58,183 nucleotides of DNA from Brachionus plicatilis (GCA_010279815.1 QEOQ01000192.1:892120-950302); one strand, 5' to 3'; shown: positions 9,930 through 21,977, counted from the first letter of the stretch. The notes: a model not told the origin generated them from the letters alone. Made by a program: numbers and translations.

Positions 9930-11500
9930 ATAAAAAAACAAAAATAATTTTTTATGTTTAAATTTTATTCAGAAAAATTTTTTTATCGAAAAAGTACAAA
10001 AACTAAGTTTAAAAAAAAATTGAAATGATAAAATCGCAAAAAAAAGAGGGGTTTATTTTTACAGTGCCGATTTTACAAGTGGATTTCTCGTAATTTTACG
10101 TAAAATTACTTTGTAACAAAAAGTGAATTTATGCATTTTTACCTAATTTAGCGTAAATATACGTAAAAATTGGGGAAAATGAAAATGCCAAAAAAAAGCT
10201 AAATTTTTTGAATATTTTATTATTTTCTAATAAATTTTCAAAAAATTAGTTTCTATTTATTTTATTATATTTTACCAAAAGTTATTTTTTTTTAACTTTT
10301 TTATACAAATTTTTACGTAAATTTATGTAAAGTCAAGTCAATCACTAAACTTGACTTTTAATTGACTTAATTTCAAAAAATTTAATTTTTGTTTTCGAAG
10401 GAATTTGATAAGAAAATCTTCTAATTAATTTTCTAATATGAATAATATTAAAATCTAAAGAATCATAATTAGGATTAGATGCTTTTTATCCATTTGTATT
10501 TGGATATTTTTATTCGAGATTAATTAATAGTTATTTATTTATTGAATTGAATTAACCTCCTTTAAGGAGAAGTAAAAGAAAATAAAGATAAAATTTGTAT
10601 TGACTTCCCCAAAAAAATTTTAAGTAATTTGAAGCAAAGTCAAGTCAAATGACTTGCCTTTGAGTTTGACTTAATGGCTTACACACAAGTCTGCTAAAAA
10701 TGTACGATTCGTCTCGACTTGTAAGCTTTTGAGGTCTGCCAGAATAATAACATAGTGTGACAAAAACAATTTCCAGGGATTGTCAAGTTGTGGTAAAATT
10801 TTAGTTAATGTTGTAGTTCTCTCAATAACTACAACACCGACTCTATTCTACTCAAATTTCTATAGTTTCACAGTGCAATACTATGATCTCATGCGCTAAG
10901 CAAGTTGAAAGTATTTAACACAGTGTAAAATACTAGACATGTGCGATTAGAAGAAAAACTTTGAAATTATTATTTTTTCTTTTCTTTTCTCCATTTTTCT
11001 TTATTATTTGTTCAGACTAGTAGTGGCCATTTATTAATAAAGTTATTATTATTATTATTTAATTTTCTTTTATTATTTGTGTTATAACCGCGAACCACCA
11101 GATCCTAACAGATCCGGAAAGAATTATTTATTTTTTTAAGGTTTATAACATAAAAATGAATGTTCTAAACTTTAAAGACGTTTTTTTTTTATTGAATTTT
11201 ATCTGAGTATTTTTAAAAAGAGCTTTGGAGTGATTAGAAGTTTTTTTGGACAATTTATTCATCAAAAGAGCAAAAAAAAAATTCTATTAGATGTCATTGT
11301 TGGCATTATAAGATAATCGAATTTTATTTCAATTTTTCATCACTTAAATTTTTTGATTAATTTTTTGTAATGTTCTAAATTTTCTAGACATACTGTATTA
11401 GCTGAAAGTAATCCTGATACAGTTGAGCCAAACTAAAAGGAAGTAAAGTTATGTGAAGACCATCCGTTGAAACATAAGAACTGGGCAAAATCAATTTTTT
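9930..11500. other. Intergenic DNA with scattered repeat motifs
   Basis: Holds several cgtaaattta/tacgtaaa motifs at 10080-10330, like those inside the Tc1/mariner-type MITEs of this window. An aagtcaagtc-rich patch at 10330-10700 ends in acaagtctg at 10693, a probable worn hAT right end. A perfect 9-bp hairpin (gttgtagtt/aactacaac) lies at 10813-10838. A T-rich LINE-like tail ending in attattatt repeats spans 10968-11065. No gene seen. Confidence 0.45.
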
Positions 11501-11505
11501 GTCCA

Positions 11506-11682
11506 ATGCAAATAATTAAAATAAAGTTGCTTGAATCTGGAAAGATTTCAGTCGAGTGGAAAAGGGCCATCATAACACCAATTTTCAAGAAAGGAAGTTG
11601 AAAAGAACCTGGAAATTGTCGACCAGTATCTTATATTGTGACGACCTGCAAGGTTCTAGAAAAAAAGATGGAAAGAAAAGTA
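11506..11682 (+). pseudogene. CR1-like LINE reverse transcriptase remnant
   Basis: The plus strand translates to LLESGKISVEWKRAIITPIF then KKGS, stop, KEPGNCRPVSYIVTTCKVLE. This is the conserved early reverse-transcriptase block of CR1/L2-like LINEs: a Trp-Lys-x-Ala strand, the PIFKKG loop, then NxRPVS and a (K)VLEK helix. One in-frame TGA interrupts it and the rest of the protein is missing. It belongs to a different LINE family from the one at 50-53 kb, whose equivalent block reads MIQKKASSLQDPLNYRPISI. Confidence 0.8.
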
Positions 11683-11689
11683 ACACTAA

Positions 11690-12431
11690 AGAAAATTACT
11701 GATTATAATTTATTATAAGGAATTTTATTTGTCAATTTTTAAGTCAATCATAAAAAATTAAGTCAAATAAAATTACACAATTTATAGGTATTTGCAGCAT
11801 ACCAGGATTTCAACATTTAGGAATTGCATTTTCGAATTAAAACATTTTAATTTCAGCTGAAATTGGGTCTTTTGCTTTTAGTTTGTGATATAATTGATTA
11901 AGGTAAAATAGAGCTTTACCTTTTCGAGAAGTCGGCACTTAAACTAGTTCAAGTAATTTTAAACTCATTTTGACACTTATTTTTTATTTATTTTTTTTTG
12001 ATATTTTCATTCAAATGCAAGCTCTAAGTCTATTACATTCATGTTTTTCATACATCAATTTTTAAAAACTGCAATTTCATTTTTAAAATAAATTTTTACA
12101 ATTGACTGGTTTTCAACATATTTTAATAACAAGGTGTTAATTCCGACTCCACCTTTTCACACTTCGGTAAATCAAAACAAAAAAATGTTGAAATACCGTG
12201 AGCCTCAAATAAATTTGTTAAAATAAAGGTCCTGCCAGATTGTTAGTGAAAAAATGCCATCAAACGATATCATTATGCAAATTTTTGTTATTTTGTACAG
12301 GATACTTTTGGAGATTGAATATTCATTGATTAATTTTTTATAGAATTGGAATTGCATACAATTCGAGAGTTTTAATTTTTGATAATTAAGTGTTTTCTTT
12401 AATCTAATAGAATAATATTTTTATGTTTCTG
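11690..12431. other. Intergenic AT-rich DNA, nothing recognised
   Basis: No open frame with domain signals. Spacer between a LINE scrap and a mariner-type MITE. Confidence 0.4.
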
Positions 12432-12433
12432 TA

Positions 12434-12633
12434 CAGTGGTGTTCCGGATTTAGAAATATACGATAATTTACGTAAAAAATAGTAAATTTATCAAATTTTA
12501 CGTAAAACATTGTAAATTTACGTAAATTTACCAAAGTAAATAAACGTAAATTTATCAGATTTTACGTAAAATTTGATAAATTTACTATTTTTTACGTAAA
12601 TTATCGTAAATTACTAAATCCGGAACACCACTG
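12434..12633. mobile_element. Palindromic Tc1/mariner-type MITE (200 bp)
   Basis: The ends cagtggtgttccggatttag and ctaaatccggaacaccactg are perfect 20-bp inverted repeats flanked by TA on both sides (12432-12433, 12634-12635), as expected for Tc1/mariner insertion. Almost the whole element is one palindrome made of acgtaaa/tttacgt blocks. It has no coding capacity. A relative with the same first eight bases lies at 46569-47038. Confidence 0.9.
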
Positions 12634-13079
12634 TATGTTCAGAATAATCAAAAAATTTTTAAAGACGCGTTCGTGTTTTAAACACTTAACATTTTTCGAT
12701 TTTTAAACATTGTTTTATTTTTGTTTAAAAATTTTTCTATTTATTTTATTGTTCTGTTAACTTATTTTAGCTTTGTACTGTACAATTGAATAATTTAATA
12801 ATCAATCAAATAATCGCTTAATAAATTTATTGAAAAATTAAAAAAATGTAATCCTCTATGGGTTAAATAGGTAAATGGGGTTAAAATTCTTCATTTAGGG
12901 TTAATTTTCCAATTTTAGGTGTAGTCAGGTTATCCGCTTTAACCCCTTTGGACCTCACACAATTAGCCTCCGATATTTTTCAAAAATTTGGTTCAATTGA
13001 GCTTGTACTGTGATCAATTAATTCAAGCTCTTCAATTTAAACTATTACACCAAACTGTTTCTTTTGAATAAAGAACAAA

Positions 13080-13428
13080 AAATGGCTAAATGTAATTTAT
13101 TGTACATTTTTATATTTTGCCATTTTTACATTTTTGAGAGAAGAAAAAAAATCTCAAAATCAAAAAATCTAGAAAAATTTTCATTCAAGAAAAGTAATAA
13201 TAAATTCGTAATTAATTAAAAGGGATTTTCAAAAAATTATCCTTGGTTTTTACATTTAAATTTTTCTAAAACTCCTTTTTAAGTAATTGCGAATTTATTA
13301 CTACTTTTCTTGAATGGAAATTTTTTTAGATATTTTGATTTTGAGATTTTTTTTTCTTCTCTCAAAAATGTAAAAATACGAAAATATGAAAATGTACAAT
13401 AAATTACATTTTGCCCAAAAAATGGAAT
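13080..13428. repeat. Foldback element with about 150-nt arms
   Basis: The left arm (about 13080-13226) and right arm (about 13275-13428) are reverse complements at roughly 90% identity by eye. They share blocks such as tgtaatttattgtacatttt, tttttgagagaagaaaaaaa and attcaagaaaagta. The loop is about 50 nt. No coding sequence and no certain target duplication were seen. Confidence 0.8.
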
Positions 13429-13804
13429 AAATATCTTTTATAAAGCTATTTTCTAGCTTGTATTAAAAAAAAAATTTAAAGACTTATGATTTAAAACAAT
13501 AAAATCTAAATAATCTATGCTTGATGAAATTAAACCAATTGGAATGTAATAAGATTTCAAAAGTAACTTCTATTTATTTAAAAAAATAAATTATACCACA
13601 TCGCACTCTTTTCATGCTTTTTTATTTTGAAATTTTTTTAAATGCTATAAAATTTGATCCTTTTTCCATGAAAATAAATTCAATTTAATATAATTGAAAC
13701 CAGAGTTGGTCAAAAGTCAAAACTTGAGCTTTAATTTTTTTTTATTAAGTAAGTGCCAATGCTTTTTTTTTTTTTAAATGGCACTTTTTTGGGTTCTTAT
13801 TTGG

Positions 13805-13900
13805 TAGGCCGCTATAATAGCTATCTGGAACGGCAAGAAATCATACGACTGTGATCCTGACTGATGGGTTGCCGTTCCAGCTAGTTATTTTGGCGGCCTA
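13805..13900 (+). repeat. GC-rich imperfect hairpin of pre-miRNA size
   Basis: Two 32-nt arms, 13805-13836 and 13869-13900, pair at 28 of 32 positions (outer taggccgc/gcggccta, inner ctggaacggcaa/ttgccgttccag) around a 32-nt loop. It stands out by GC content from the surrounding DNA. The size and mismatch pattern would suit a microRNA precursor, but a tiny MITE is equally possible. A hAT-like left end (cagagttggtcaaaagtc) lies 100 nt upstream at about 13702. Confidence 0.5.
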
Positions 13901-15016
13901 GTTTAAACCTAAATCATTAAAATTTAAGTCAAAGTCTGACTTAACTTGAATCCTTAAAATAAAGCTAAGTATAAGCATCTTTAAAAAATAGAATTATTAT
14001 AGAAATCCATTTCTTGTGGAACCAAATCTACTTCTTTAATGCTAATTACGCAAACTATTATTTCTTCTTTTTTAAATTTGTTCATCATTGTACTAAATAC
14101 CTGGGTCTTAATCAATTATTTAAATATTTACAATTTTTTCATCATTTTTTTGCTGACTAATTCATTTATTTGCTAGAATAATTTAAAAAAGTCAGTTGAA
14201 AAATCAAAACGATATTTTGATGCTTCTATTGCTTAATTCCAGACGTATATGGATAATTTTGTGAAAAAAATATAATTTTTGAAATGATCTTTATTGATTT
14301 AACAAAATTTACTTGTTTTTTATCCTGAAAAAAAATTTCAAGTTCATTTCATTTATGTCATTTGGGATGAATTTAAAAGTGCCTTCAAGTGAGCTGAAAT
14401 ATCTAAAAAGCATTTGTCAGAACATTTTTTTTATTTAATTAATTAATTATTTAAAATATAATAAATTTAAATTTGAATTAAAAAAATAAGCCATAAAAAT
14501 TTAAATTTGTTTTTTTTTTACTTTTTATGGATCTTTATTTAGAATATTGTGACAAAAAGCCTAAAAGCAATAAAAACCTCTGGTAGATATTTGCAAATGA
14601 TTATTAGATCAAGTCATTTATTAAAATTAAAATGGTATAAAATTCGGGAAAAAATTTCCATAATTAATTCTTGTTTAATTACAAGAAATAATATTACTCA
14701 ATTCTTTCGACTACCAAATCTCGGTTCAATGTTTAACTCGTATGAAAAAAAAATTTCAAAATAATAACAAAACAAATCATAATTGAAGTTTTATTTCTAA
14801 ACTTTCAAAATTATTTTTGCTTAGTAATATTATTTACAAGTGAAAAATAGTTTCCGAAAAATTGAAAAAAACAATCATATCATAATTAAAATAAATTTTT
14901 TCAAAAGCTTAAAGGATTCCTGAAGAAATTCCAAAGTCTAAATAAACTGAATTAAATTTTGACTTGAGAAATTAAATTTTAATTTAGGACTTAATTTAAA
15001 TTTATTTAGATTTAAA
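13901..15016. other. Intergenic AT-rich DNA upstream of the desaturase
   Basis: No gene supported. The open frame at 14549-14764 lacks an ATG at its first codon and shows no domain. The last 100 nt presumably hold the 5' UTR of the desaturase gene; no TATA box was recognised. Confidence 0.4.
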
Positions 15017-16116
15017 ATGGATTTGATTTTGAACTTTTTCGACGAATTCTTGTTTACTCCACATGTTTACCCAGCAACTTGGAGTCAAGATTGGTGGCTA
15101 AGGCAATACCTTTCATTGTTTATCATTGTCACCGTAGCTTCATACTTGATGTACTTTGCACTATCAGGCCTGTCCTACTTGTTTATCTTCGACAAAAAAC
15201 TACGCCATCATCCCAAATTTATCAAAGTTTGTATTTTAAATTTTTTCAAAAATAAAATTAAAAAAACTGTAAAGAATCAAGAGATCCTGGAGATTAAAGT
15301 CACCATTAAAACAATACCAGTAATTTCGCTAATTACGAACATCATTTTTTTGCTTGAAGTACGAGGCTGTAGCAAGTTATATAACAATGTTCAAGATTCT
15401 ACTTATGGTACAAAATTCACAGATTAAAATTCAAATTTTTTTAAAATTTTTATTCAAATCAGGCTGGCCATCAATCATTCTAAATGGAATATTTTTCATA
15501 TTTTTCACAGATATGCTTATCTACTGGATCCATCGGGGTCTCCATCACAAACTTTTTTACAAACGATTTCACAAACTTCATCATAAGTGGTACCATTTTT
15601 TTGTGATATTTTTTCACGCTTCATAGAACACATAATTTTAAACTTAAAAATTAACTCAAATAATTTCTATATTTCAAATAATACTCTTCAAAATTTAAAG
15701 GATCATTCCTACACCGTTTGCTTCTCATGCATTTCATCCCTTAGGTAAAGCTTCCTCAATTTAAATGATGTATTTATGCATTATTTTTTAAAGATGGATT
15801 TAGTCAATCGCTGCCCTACCACATTTATGTATTTCTCTTTCCAATTCACAAAATTGAGTATTTGTGTCTGTTCATAATTGTCAACATTTGGACCGTGTCT
15901 ATACATGATGCAGATTACAGGGTAGCTGATGGACTCAAGCCGTTCATAAATGGAAGCGCCCATCACATCGATCACCATTATCATTTCAATTACAATTATG
16001 GACAATTTTTTACACTATGGGACCGGATCGGGGGATCCTTTAGACACCCTAGTGCTTTTGAAAACCAAGATCCAAAAAGTCTAATTAATGCAATTCAAGA
16101 TAAGAAAAAAGAATGA
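15017..16116 (+). CDS. SC5D: Sterol C5-desaturase-like di-iron enzyme (lathosterol oxidase family), five exons
   Basis: Exons 15017-15226, 15275-15407, 15463-15589, 15701-15744 and 15794-16116 join to an 837-nt frame (278 residues). All four introns (48, 55, 111 and 49 nt) have GT...AG ends and preserve frame. The product is a multi-pass ER membrane protein of the fatty-acid hydroxylase superfamily. Three His clusters that bind the di-iron centre are present: HRGLHH, HKLHHK and HHIDHH, the last followed by [14 protein letters not shown]. The N terminus ([20 protein letters not shown]) and the LLEVRG block are characteristic of sterol C5-desaturase, which inserts the C5-C6 double bond during sterol synthesis. 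The first intron is 48 nt without a stop, so its retention would only add 16 residues. A polyadenylation signal aataaa lies near 16171. Many protostomes lack full sterol synthesis, so the substrate is uncertain. Confidence 0.9.
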
Positions 16117-17552
16117 AAATTTTCTAAATTTAGAAGAAAAATTAATTTTATTGACTTTTATCATTATATTTAATAAATTTTGAACGGAAAATTAAAAAGG
16201 TTTTTTTTTCTGAATTTTAATTGTAAAAAAAGCATAGAAACAAGCTGGAGGCGGAATAGATGCACTCTTTTGTTCTCATAAATAAAACAGTCCCGTTTTA
16301 ATTACTATTTTTCTTTTTATTTAATTTTTTTATCAATTTTTTTTTAAATTGCTTGAGATTTCTGAAATGTAATCAATGTGAAAATTTATAATCAATAATG
16401 ACTCAATTTATAACAAAATCAAAAGTCAAAGAGTGAAATTTGAGAGTAAGGTTTCTTGAACGCATAAATTATGAAAAAAAATATTTTAATCGGAAATGAA
16501 TATAATTTTAATTTAAATTAAAAAATTCTTTAAAAAAAAATAAATAAAGACAAATTTTTGATCCTGGACTCTGAGCTGTGATTTAAAAAAAAAAAAAAAT
16601 TTTATAGCAAAAATTTCAAAGGTTTAGTTAACCATTGACAAATTTAAAATATTGAATTCTGACTAAATTATGTAAAAGAAAAATTTAAATTTATGAAATT
16701 TTAATTTCGCAACGATTTACATTCATGATCGCTTATTTAAAATTTATGAATGATTTTATTGAATTAATTAATTCATTATATATTAATAAATCTAAATGAC
16801 ATAATAATTTTAGCTTGATATTTTACTTCTATTAAATTTAAAGTCAAACTAACATTATTAGGTTTCTTATATAAATATAAAATCTTACCTATAAAATGTT
16901 ATTTTTATTTATGATGTAAAAACTGAAACAAATAATAAATTTAACTATTACTTTAAGCGATATATTTTAAAAGCTAAAGTCAAGCTTTAAATTGGACTTA
17001 AAATTTTGATTTATTATAAAATAAATAAAATAAATGTTATTTTTGTCTTTCAAATTTACAAAATTTTGATTTTTTAGAAGTTATTTTTAGAAGTGAATTA
17101 TTTTTTTTATGAGAAAAAACATAATTTCAGTTTTTAGAAATTCGTTTTACTTGTTACAAGTTTGTTAAACATCAAACAAGTTTGTTAAACATGTAACATT
17201 TTGCAGAACCTGTTAAATTCATTTCATTCAAAAATTATGGCACATAATTAATTGAACTAGCTAAAATGATCAATTTTACTAGATAAAAAAAATAGATAAA
17301 ACAGATGAATTTTACTAGATTTTTTATTAAAACACTAGATAAAAAGATAAACGACTATTTATTTAGATATTTCATTAGATAAAAAATAAAAATACAAGAT
17401 GAAAAAATGAAAAAAAATAGCAAATAAAATTTAAATAAATTAAGGCTTATTAATTCTTCTTCTTTTACTTTTAATTACTTGCACGTTTTCGTGGGCATTT
17501 TTTTCTTTGCCCATTTTGATTTTCAACTTGAGCTTGAGTTTGATTTGAAGAA
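16117..17552. other. Intergenic AT-rich DNA, nothing recognised
   Basis: About 1.4 kb of AT-rich sequence between the desaturase and the DDE element. There are small runs of gttaaacat repeats around 17160-17200 and ctagataaa motifs around 17280-17400, but no coding signal. Confidence 0.4.
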
Positions 17553-18604
17553 CAAGGTAGCAAACCCTTTAAAAAGTTGTTGTTCTTTTAGACTCAAAAT
17601 CTCGAAGATAAAACTCAAAAATACTAAAAAAGTATATATATTCTGAAAGAGCATAAAATTCTCTACATGCTAATGTAATTTAGAAAAAAAAAAGGGTGTG
17701 GCGGTTTTTGTGGGCTAAAAAAAGGAAAAAAAATGTGTTTTTTCTGGTTTAAATCGTATCTCCTCCGAGGGATCAATTATGAACCGATTTTTTTTTTTTT
17801 TAAATCTAGACAAAATTCTGAACAAATCTATGGTTTTAATTTTTTATTTTATTGCTTTATTTTTCTTAAAAAATCTCTTTAAATCATGTGATTTTTAACA
17901 AATTTTTCAAACTTGAATTCTTTTATTAGAATTTTTGATTAAACTAAAGAATTCGATATTTTTAGGTGCTCAACTACTGTTTTTTTTCGATTTTCCTGAA
18001 AAATATGCTTTTAGGACTTGACCGTATGTTGCACCATTATTGTAACCTACTAAACACCGCCAAAATCGTCTAATTAATTTTTTTGAAAGCTCAGAACCCA
18101 AATACTTTTCTTTTGCTTCGGCTAAAAGCTCCATCATTCTTGGAAATGTCTGATTTGTTCTTGCTCTAATATGCTGTTTTAAATAACACCAAAAACCTTC
18201 TATAGGATTGAGCTCACAATGAAATTTAGGCAAAAAAATAATCTTATGTCCATATTTTTTGGCTAATATCTCAAGACTGCTTTCAGTGTGAAAAGCTGGA
18301 TGCTTAGATAAAATATGTTTCAACTCTTTCAATCGAATTTTCGGATCCAGCTCATAGCCAAGTTCTAGGGCTATTTGCCGTAAGCCTTTACTTTCACCTT
18401 TTAATGGACCATCTTGAAAAAAACATGATAAGCTGAATTCATTTAATTGATCGTCTACCCATTAAGCTCGTCATACGGACAGTGTCTACATGATGATAAT
18501 CTTAAAGAGGAAACTTTTGAGTAAACTTGGTCTTTTAGTGGACCTTCAGAATTCTAAATAAAATACCTAAAATACTCTATATTTATATTTTGAGCTGTAT
18601 GTGT

Positions 18605-20340
18605 GGTAAATTATCAAAATACCAGTTATTAAAATAAATGTGTCAAAATGACACTGTTTCAAAATAACAAGATTAAAAAAACACTGCATTAAAATGACAA
18701 GTGTCAAAATGACTTAATTAAAATAACTAATATCAAAATAATAGTATCAAAATATCTTTATTAAAATGACAAAAAAAATGTAAATTGTTTAATCGATATA
18801 ATCAGAAAATATAATTTTTTTAAAAAATAATCAATGAGTAACTGAGACAATCATAGTAATGCTAGATTATTCAAAGTTTCTAATTTTTTATTGGGATCAT
18901 AAAACTTCATTAAATTCGACGCTGCCTCTTCTTTTTTTGCTTTAGCCTTGACCACACCAGTTTTTATCTTTAAGATCATAGATTCTATCTTATTCTGCTC
19001 GTGGCGTAAGGCATCGATTAATTCATAGATTAATGGATGATTGTTTAATACACCAGTGAATGAATTGTGCCATGACTCACAGCAATTATTTGTTCTTGGC
19101 ATATCATCCATTAATCTATCATGAATATTCCATAAACTAATCGAATACATTGGTTCATCTCTTTCTATTATCTTTTTGCTATAGCGACCACGCTTAATAA
19201 TAGATTTAGCCACATAATATTCTTCAAAATAAGTATAAAATTCATTAACTTTTGATTTTGTAAAATCACTCTTAACAGTCTCTTTTAACTCATCAAATGC
19301 ACTAACAACGTCTTTTTCAGGTAAATATGCAAGACATTGAGGCAATTATAAAGTAGATCGTATTTTACGATCAGCTCTATTATCTTCACTCAAACCAACA
19401 TCTTGGATCTTACGCCACATTGATTGTTTGAAGTGAAAGTAACATCCATTAATAGGTGTCCCAGGAAACACTTTATCACAAGCATTGATAAAAGCGAGTT
19501 TGAAGTCGGAGATTATACTTTTAGGAAAAACTTCTAAACATTCTTTGATCTTTCTAAGAAAACTAATGTACAACGCTTGCGTTTTTCTTGTTAAAAAGGC
19601 ATAAATAACCGGCAATGAATGACTTTCAAAATCAACATGAAAAGTATATACTTGTTTGAATAATCTTGGGGCCACAAAAAATGTCACGATTTTGAATAAT
19701 CTTAATATTATCTACAGTACAAAATATTAGTAGACGTTCATCATCGACTGAACCAGAAACATAATATAAAAAGTTATCACCCTTGAGTGATGATTGTAAC
19801 CAGACCGGAATGTCTATGTAAGCTAAAGTTTCTGGATCTTTTGGATAATCTGGCTTGACTTTTTTTTGCTCGCGTTGGATGACTTGATGATCGGCACTAT
19901 AAGAGGGGAGTCGTACGATAACTTGATCATCCAATGGTTTTTCCAATGAGTTTAATATTTTTCGAGCTTCATTATCAGAATTGACAGCACGTTCTTTAAT
20001 AGCACGTCTTCTCTCTAAAAGTTCTATTTTGGCAACATCAGGTTCGTCTAAATGGTCCTCAAATGTGATATAAAAATCACACTCTTCGCCGATTTTATCT
20101 GTGTATGTATAACCCGCAGCCTTACAATATCTTTCAATACAGCGCCAAGAAAACTTGTTTTGTTGTTTACTGATTTGATTTTAATTTATTGGTTATTTTG
20201 AACAACATATAAAAGTGATGTTATTTTGACACACGCTATTTTCAATTATTTGTTTTGACACTTGTTATTTTATTTTTGGTTTTTTTGATATTGTTATTTA
20301 AAATGTCTTATTTTAATACTTGTTAATTTGATATGCATCC
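18605..20340 (-). mobile_element. MULE with tandem-repeat arms nested in the DDE transposon
   Basis: Flanked by gtatgtgt at 18597-18604 and 20341-20348, an exact 8-bp repeat. Its removal rejoins the transposase motif DNARTHTAQ of the host element. The ends are ggtaaattatcaaaa and ...atttgatatgcatcc. The left arm (18605-18780) is a string of degenerate tcaaaatgac/ttaaaataac units; the right arm (20170-20340) carries the inverse gttattttgacac units. The interior codes for a MULE transposase on the minus strand. Confidence 0.9.
18851..20160 (-). pseudogene. MULE transposase, inactivated
   Basis: Starts with a FLYWCH-like zinc-finger patch (WRCIERYCKAAGYTY, then DFYITFEDHLDEPD) near 20030-20160. 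The catalytic region follows: VAPRLFKQVYTFHVDFESHS, SDFKLAFINA (second catalytic Asp), GTPINGCYFHFKQSMWRKIQ, LAYLPEKDVVSAFDEL and RTNNCCESWH (catalytic Glu region). The first catalytic Asp block (normally DGTF) is damaged by a frameshift near 19685. A TAA at 19346-19348 interrupts an otherwise open frame. The order and spacing match animal MULEs of the type with FLYWCH rather than SWIM fingers. It cannot make an active enzyme as written. Confidence 0.85.
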
Positions 20341-21977
20341 GTATGTGTTCTAGCGTTATCAACAACTATTTCAAACTCATTTTTAAATTGGAAAGTTAAA
20401 TTCCTTTTTAAATTCGAGCATTTGAAAAAGTCTTTCAAATTGATTTAGAATTGATTTGTTATCAAAATAACCATCTTGGCCTGGTACAACTGAACCAGTG
20501 CAAGTCCTTTCTTCATACTTTATCCCATGAGATTCAAGTAGAGAAGGATACTTCTCGATTGCTTTTTCCCATTCATCTTCATTCAAATAAAAAATGGACA
20601 AGAACAGTGAGCAACCAGAAAATCGGATTCCATTAAACTTTTTCCCTTTCTTATAAAATGTCATGTAAAGTTAAGATGCTAACTAAAATTAATTTTGATA
20701 TAATGCAAATGACATACCCTTTGCTAATAAATGGATATTGGTCTCTCTTCATCCATCTTGAATGAGATTGTTCATTACTTCTAAAAGTTGATTCATCACG
20801 GAATATCAATATATAGAGCCATTCAAGAGAATCATTACCAATAAAATAAAAGTGGTCTTGTCTACTCAAAAAATAGGAGATAAATTCTTTTCTATGTTGC
20901 ACAACATCAGGCCTTTCGTGACCCTCAAAAAAAGGCTTTTTTGTGTTTCGATTAAAATCAATAGCCCATCGTTTTAAATCAAAACCAAACATTCTTTCCG
21001 AACGAATCAGGTTATGGTTAGTTTCCTTAGTCTCGCAAGTCTTTATTTCTCCAATTAATTCTAAATATTTGTCATTGATAAATACAGCCATATCTTTCAA
21101 ATTAAAATCACATTCTTTTTTAGTAGCTTGTTGGTCAACATAAATCTTTGCTTCAATTTCCAATTCTGGGTAATAATCAAATATACAAGGTTTTCTTTTA
21201 CCTAAAAGGATCATTTATAAACTTATTTCCTTAAAATTTAAAATTAGATAATTTACCACCACGACCATCAACTAATAAACTTGTTATTTTTTTATTTTTA
21301 AAATTGACTAGTTGCTGAGAACAGCTGTTAGATGAAAGTAAGCTCAACTGTGAGAGAAAGAGATCTATTTCACCAGATAATATATCGAACTGTCTTTAAA
21401 AAAAAAAAAAATAATTTTTGTTCTAATTTAACTCAGAAATAAACTTAGAATTTACCTGAGAGCACTATAGATCAAGACACCATTCCAACGTTTAATAGGC
21501 TAATTTGTTTGAATAAAATCGACTATCCGTGTAATAAGTGAAATATCTATAGTAACCATCTCTTCTTCTGGGTAAAAGTCTTCATTTTCCGATTTGATAT
21601 CAAAAGAATTCAAGTTTGAAAAATTTGTTAAAAATCACATGATTTAAAGAGATTTTTTAAGAAAAATAAAGCAATAAAATAAAAAATTAAAACCATAGAT
21701 TTGTTCAGAATTTTGTCTAGATTTAAAAAAAAAAAAATCGGTTCATAATTGATCCCTCGGAGGAGATACGATTTAAACCAGAAAAAACACATTTTTTTTC
21801 CTTTTTTTAGCCCACAAAAACCGCCACACCCTTTTTTTTTTTCTAAATTACATTAGCATGTAGAGAATTTTATGCTCTTTCAGAATATATATACTTTTTT
21901 AGTATTTTTGAGTTTTATCTTCGAGATTTTGAGTCTAAAAGAACATCAACTTTTTAAAGGGTTTGCTATCTTTGGAA

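Larger units (their letters stand above)
17970..21560 (-). pseudogene. DDE transposase of the 4.4-kb element, disrupted
   Basis: Reading leftward: an N-terminal exon with SLLVDGRGG, a GT...AG intron at 21202-21256, then KRKPCIFDYYPELEIEAKIY and GHERPDVVQHRKEFISYFL. Next come RDESTF (first catalytic Asp region) and IVVDNARTHTAQ (second Asp) near 20350-20375. C-terminal blocks at 17970-18420 include GLRQIALELGYELDPKIRLK, FLPKFHCELNPIEGFW (catalytic Glu) and YGQVLKAYFSGK. The MULE at 18605 lands just after the second Asp. There are also an in-frame stop near 21510 and frame changes near 20390 and 18400-18560, so the gene is dead. The motif order is that of DDE_3-type transposases seen in other invertebrates and fungi. 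Confidence 0.85.
17553..21974 (-). mobile_element. 4.4-kb DDE transposon with 372-bp terminal inverted repeats
   Basis: The terminal repeats at 17553-17924 and 21602-21974 are near-identical over about 372 bp (caaggtagcaaaccctttaa at the left end, its complement at the right; inner edge cttgaattctttt). A possible 3-bp target repeat gaa flanks it (17550-17552, 21975-21977). The body encodes a degraded DDE transposase on the minus strand and has been split by a MULE at 18605-20340. Gene signatures and the 3-bp repeat would fit a Zator-like or IS630-related group; this is inference. The high identity of the inverted repeats suggests gene decay by insertion rather than great age. Confidence 0.8.

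Noticed and set aside
10060..10330. tacgtaaa-rich stretch considered as a third mariner-type MITE
   Set aside because: A cagtg start after TA exists at 10064, but no matching cactg-TA end was found, so it is at most a fragment.
14549..14764. 71-codon open frame, +
   Set aside because: No ATG at the first codon, no domain, Lys/Ile/Ser-rich composition expected from AT-rich DNA, and no splice context tying it to the desaturase.
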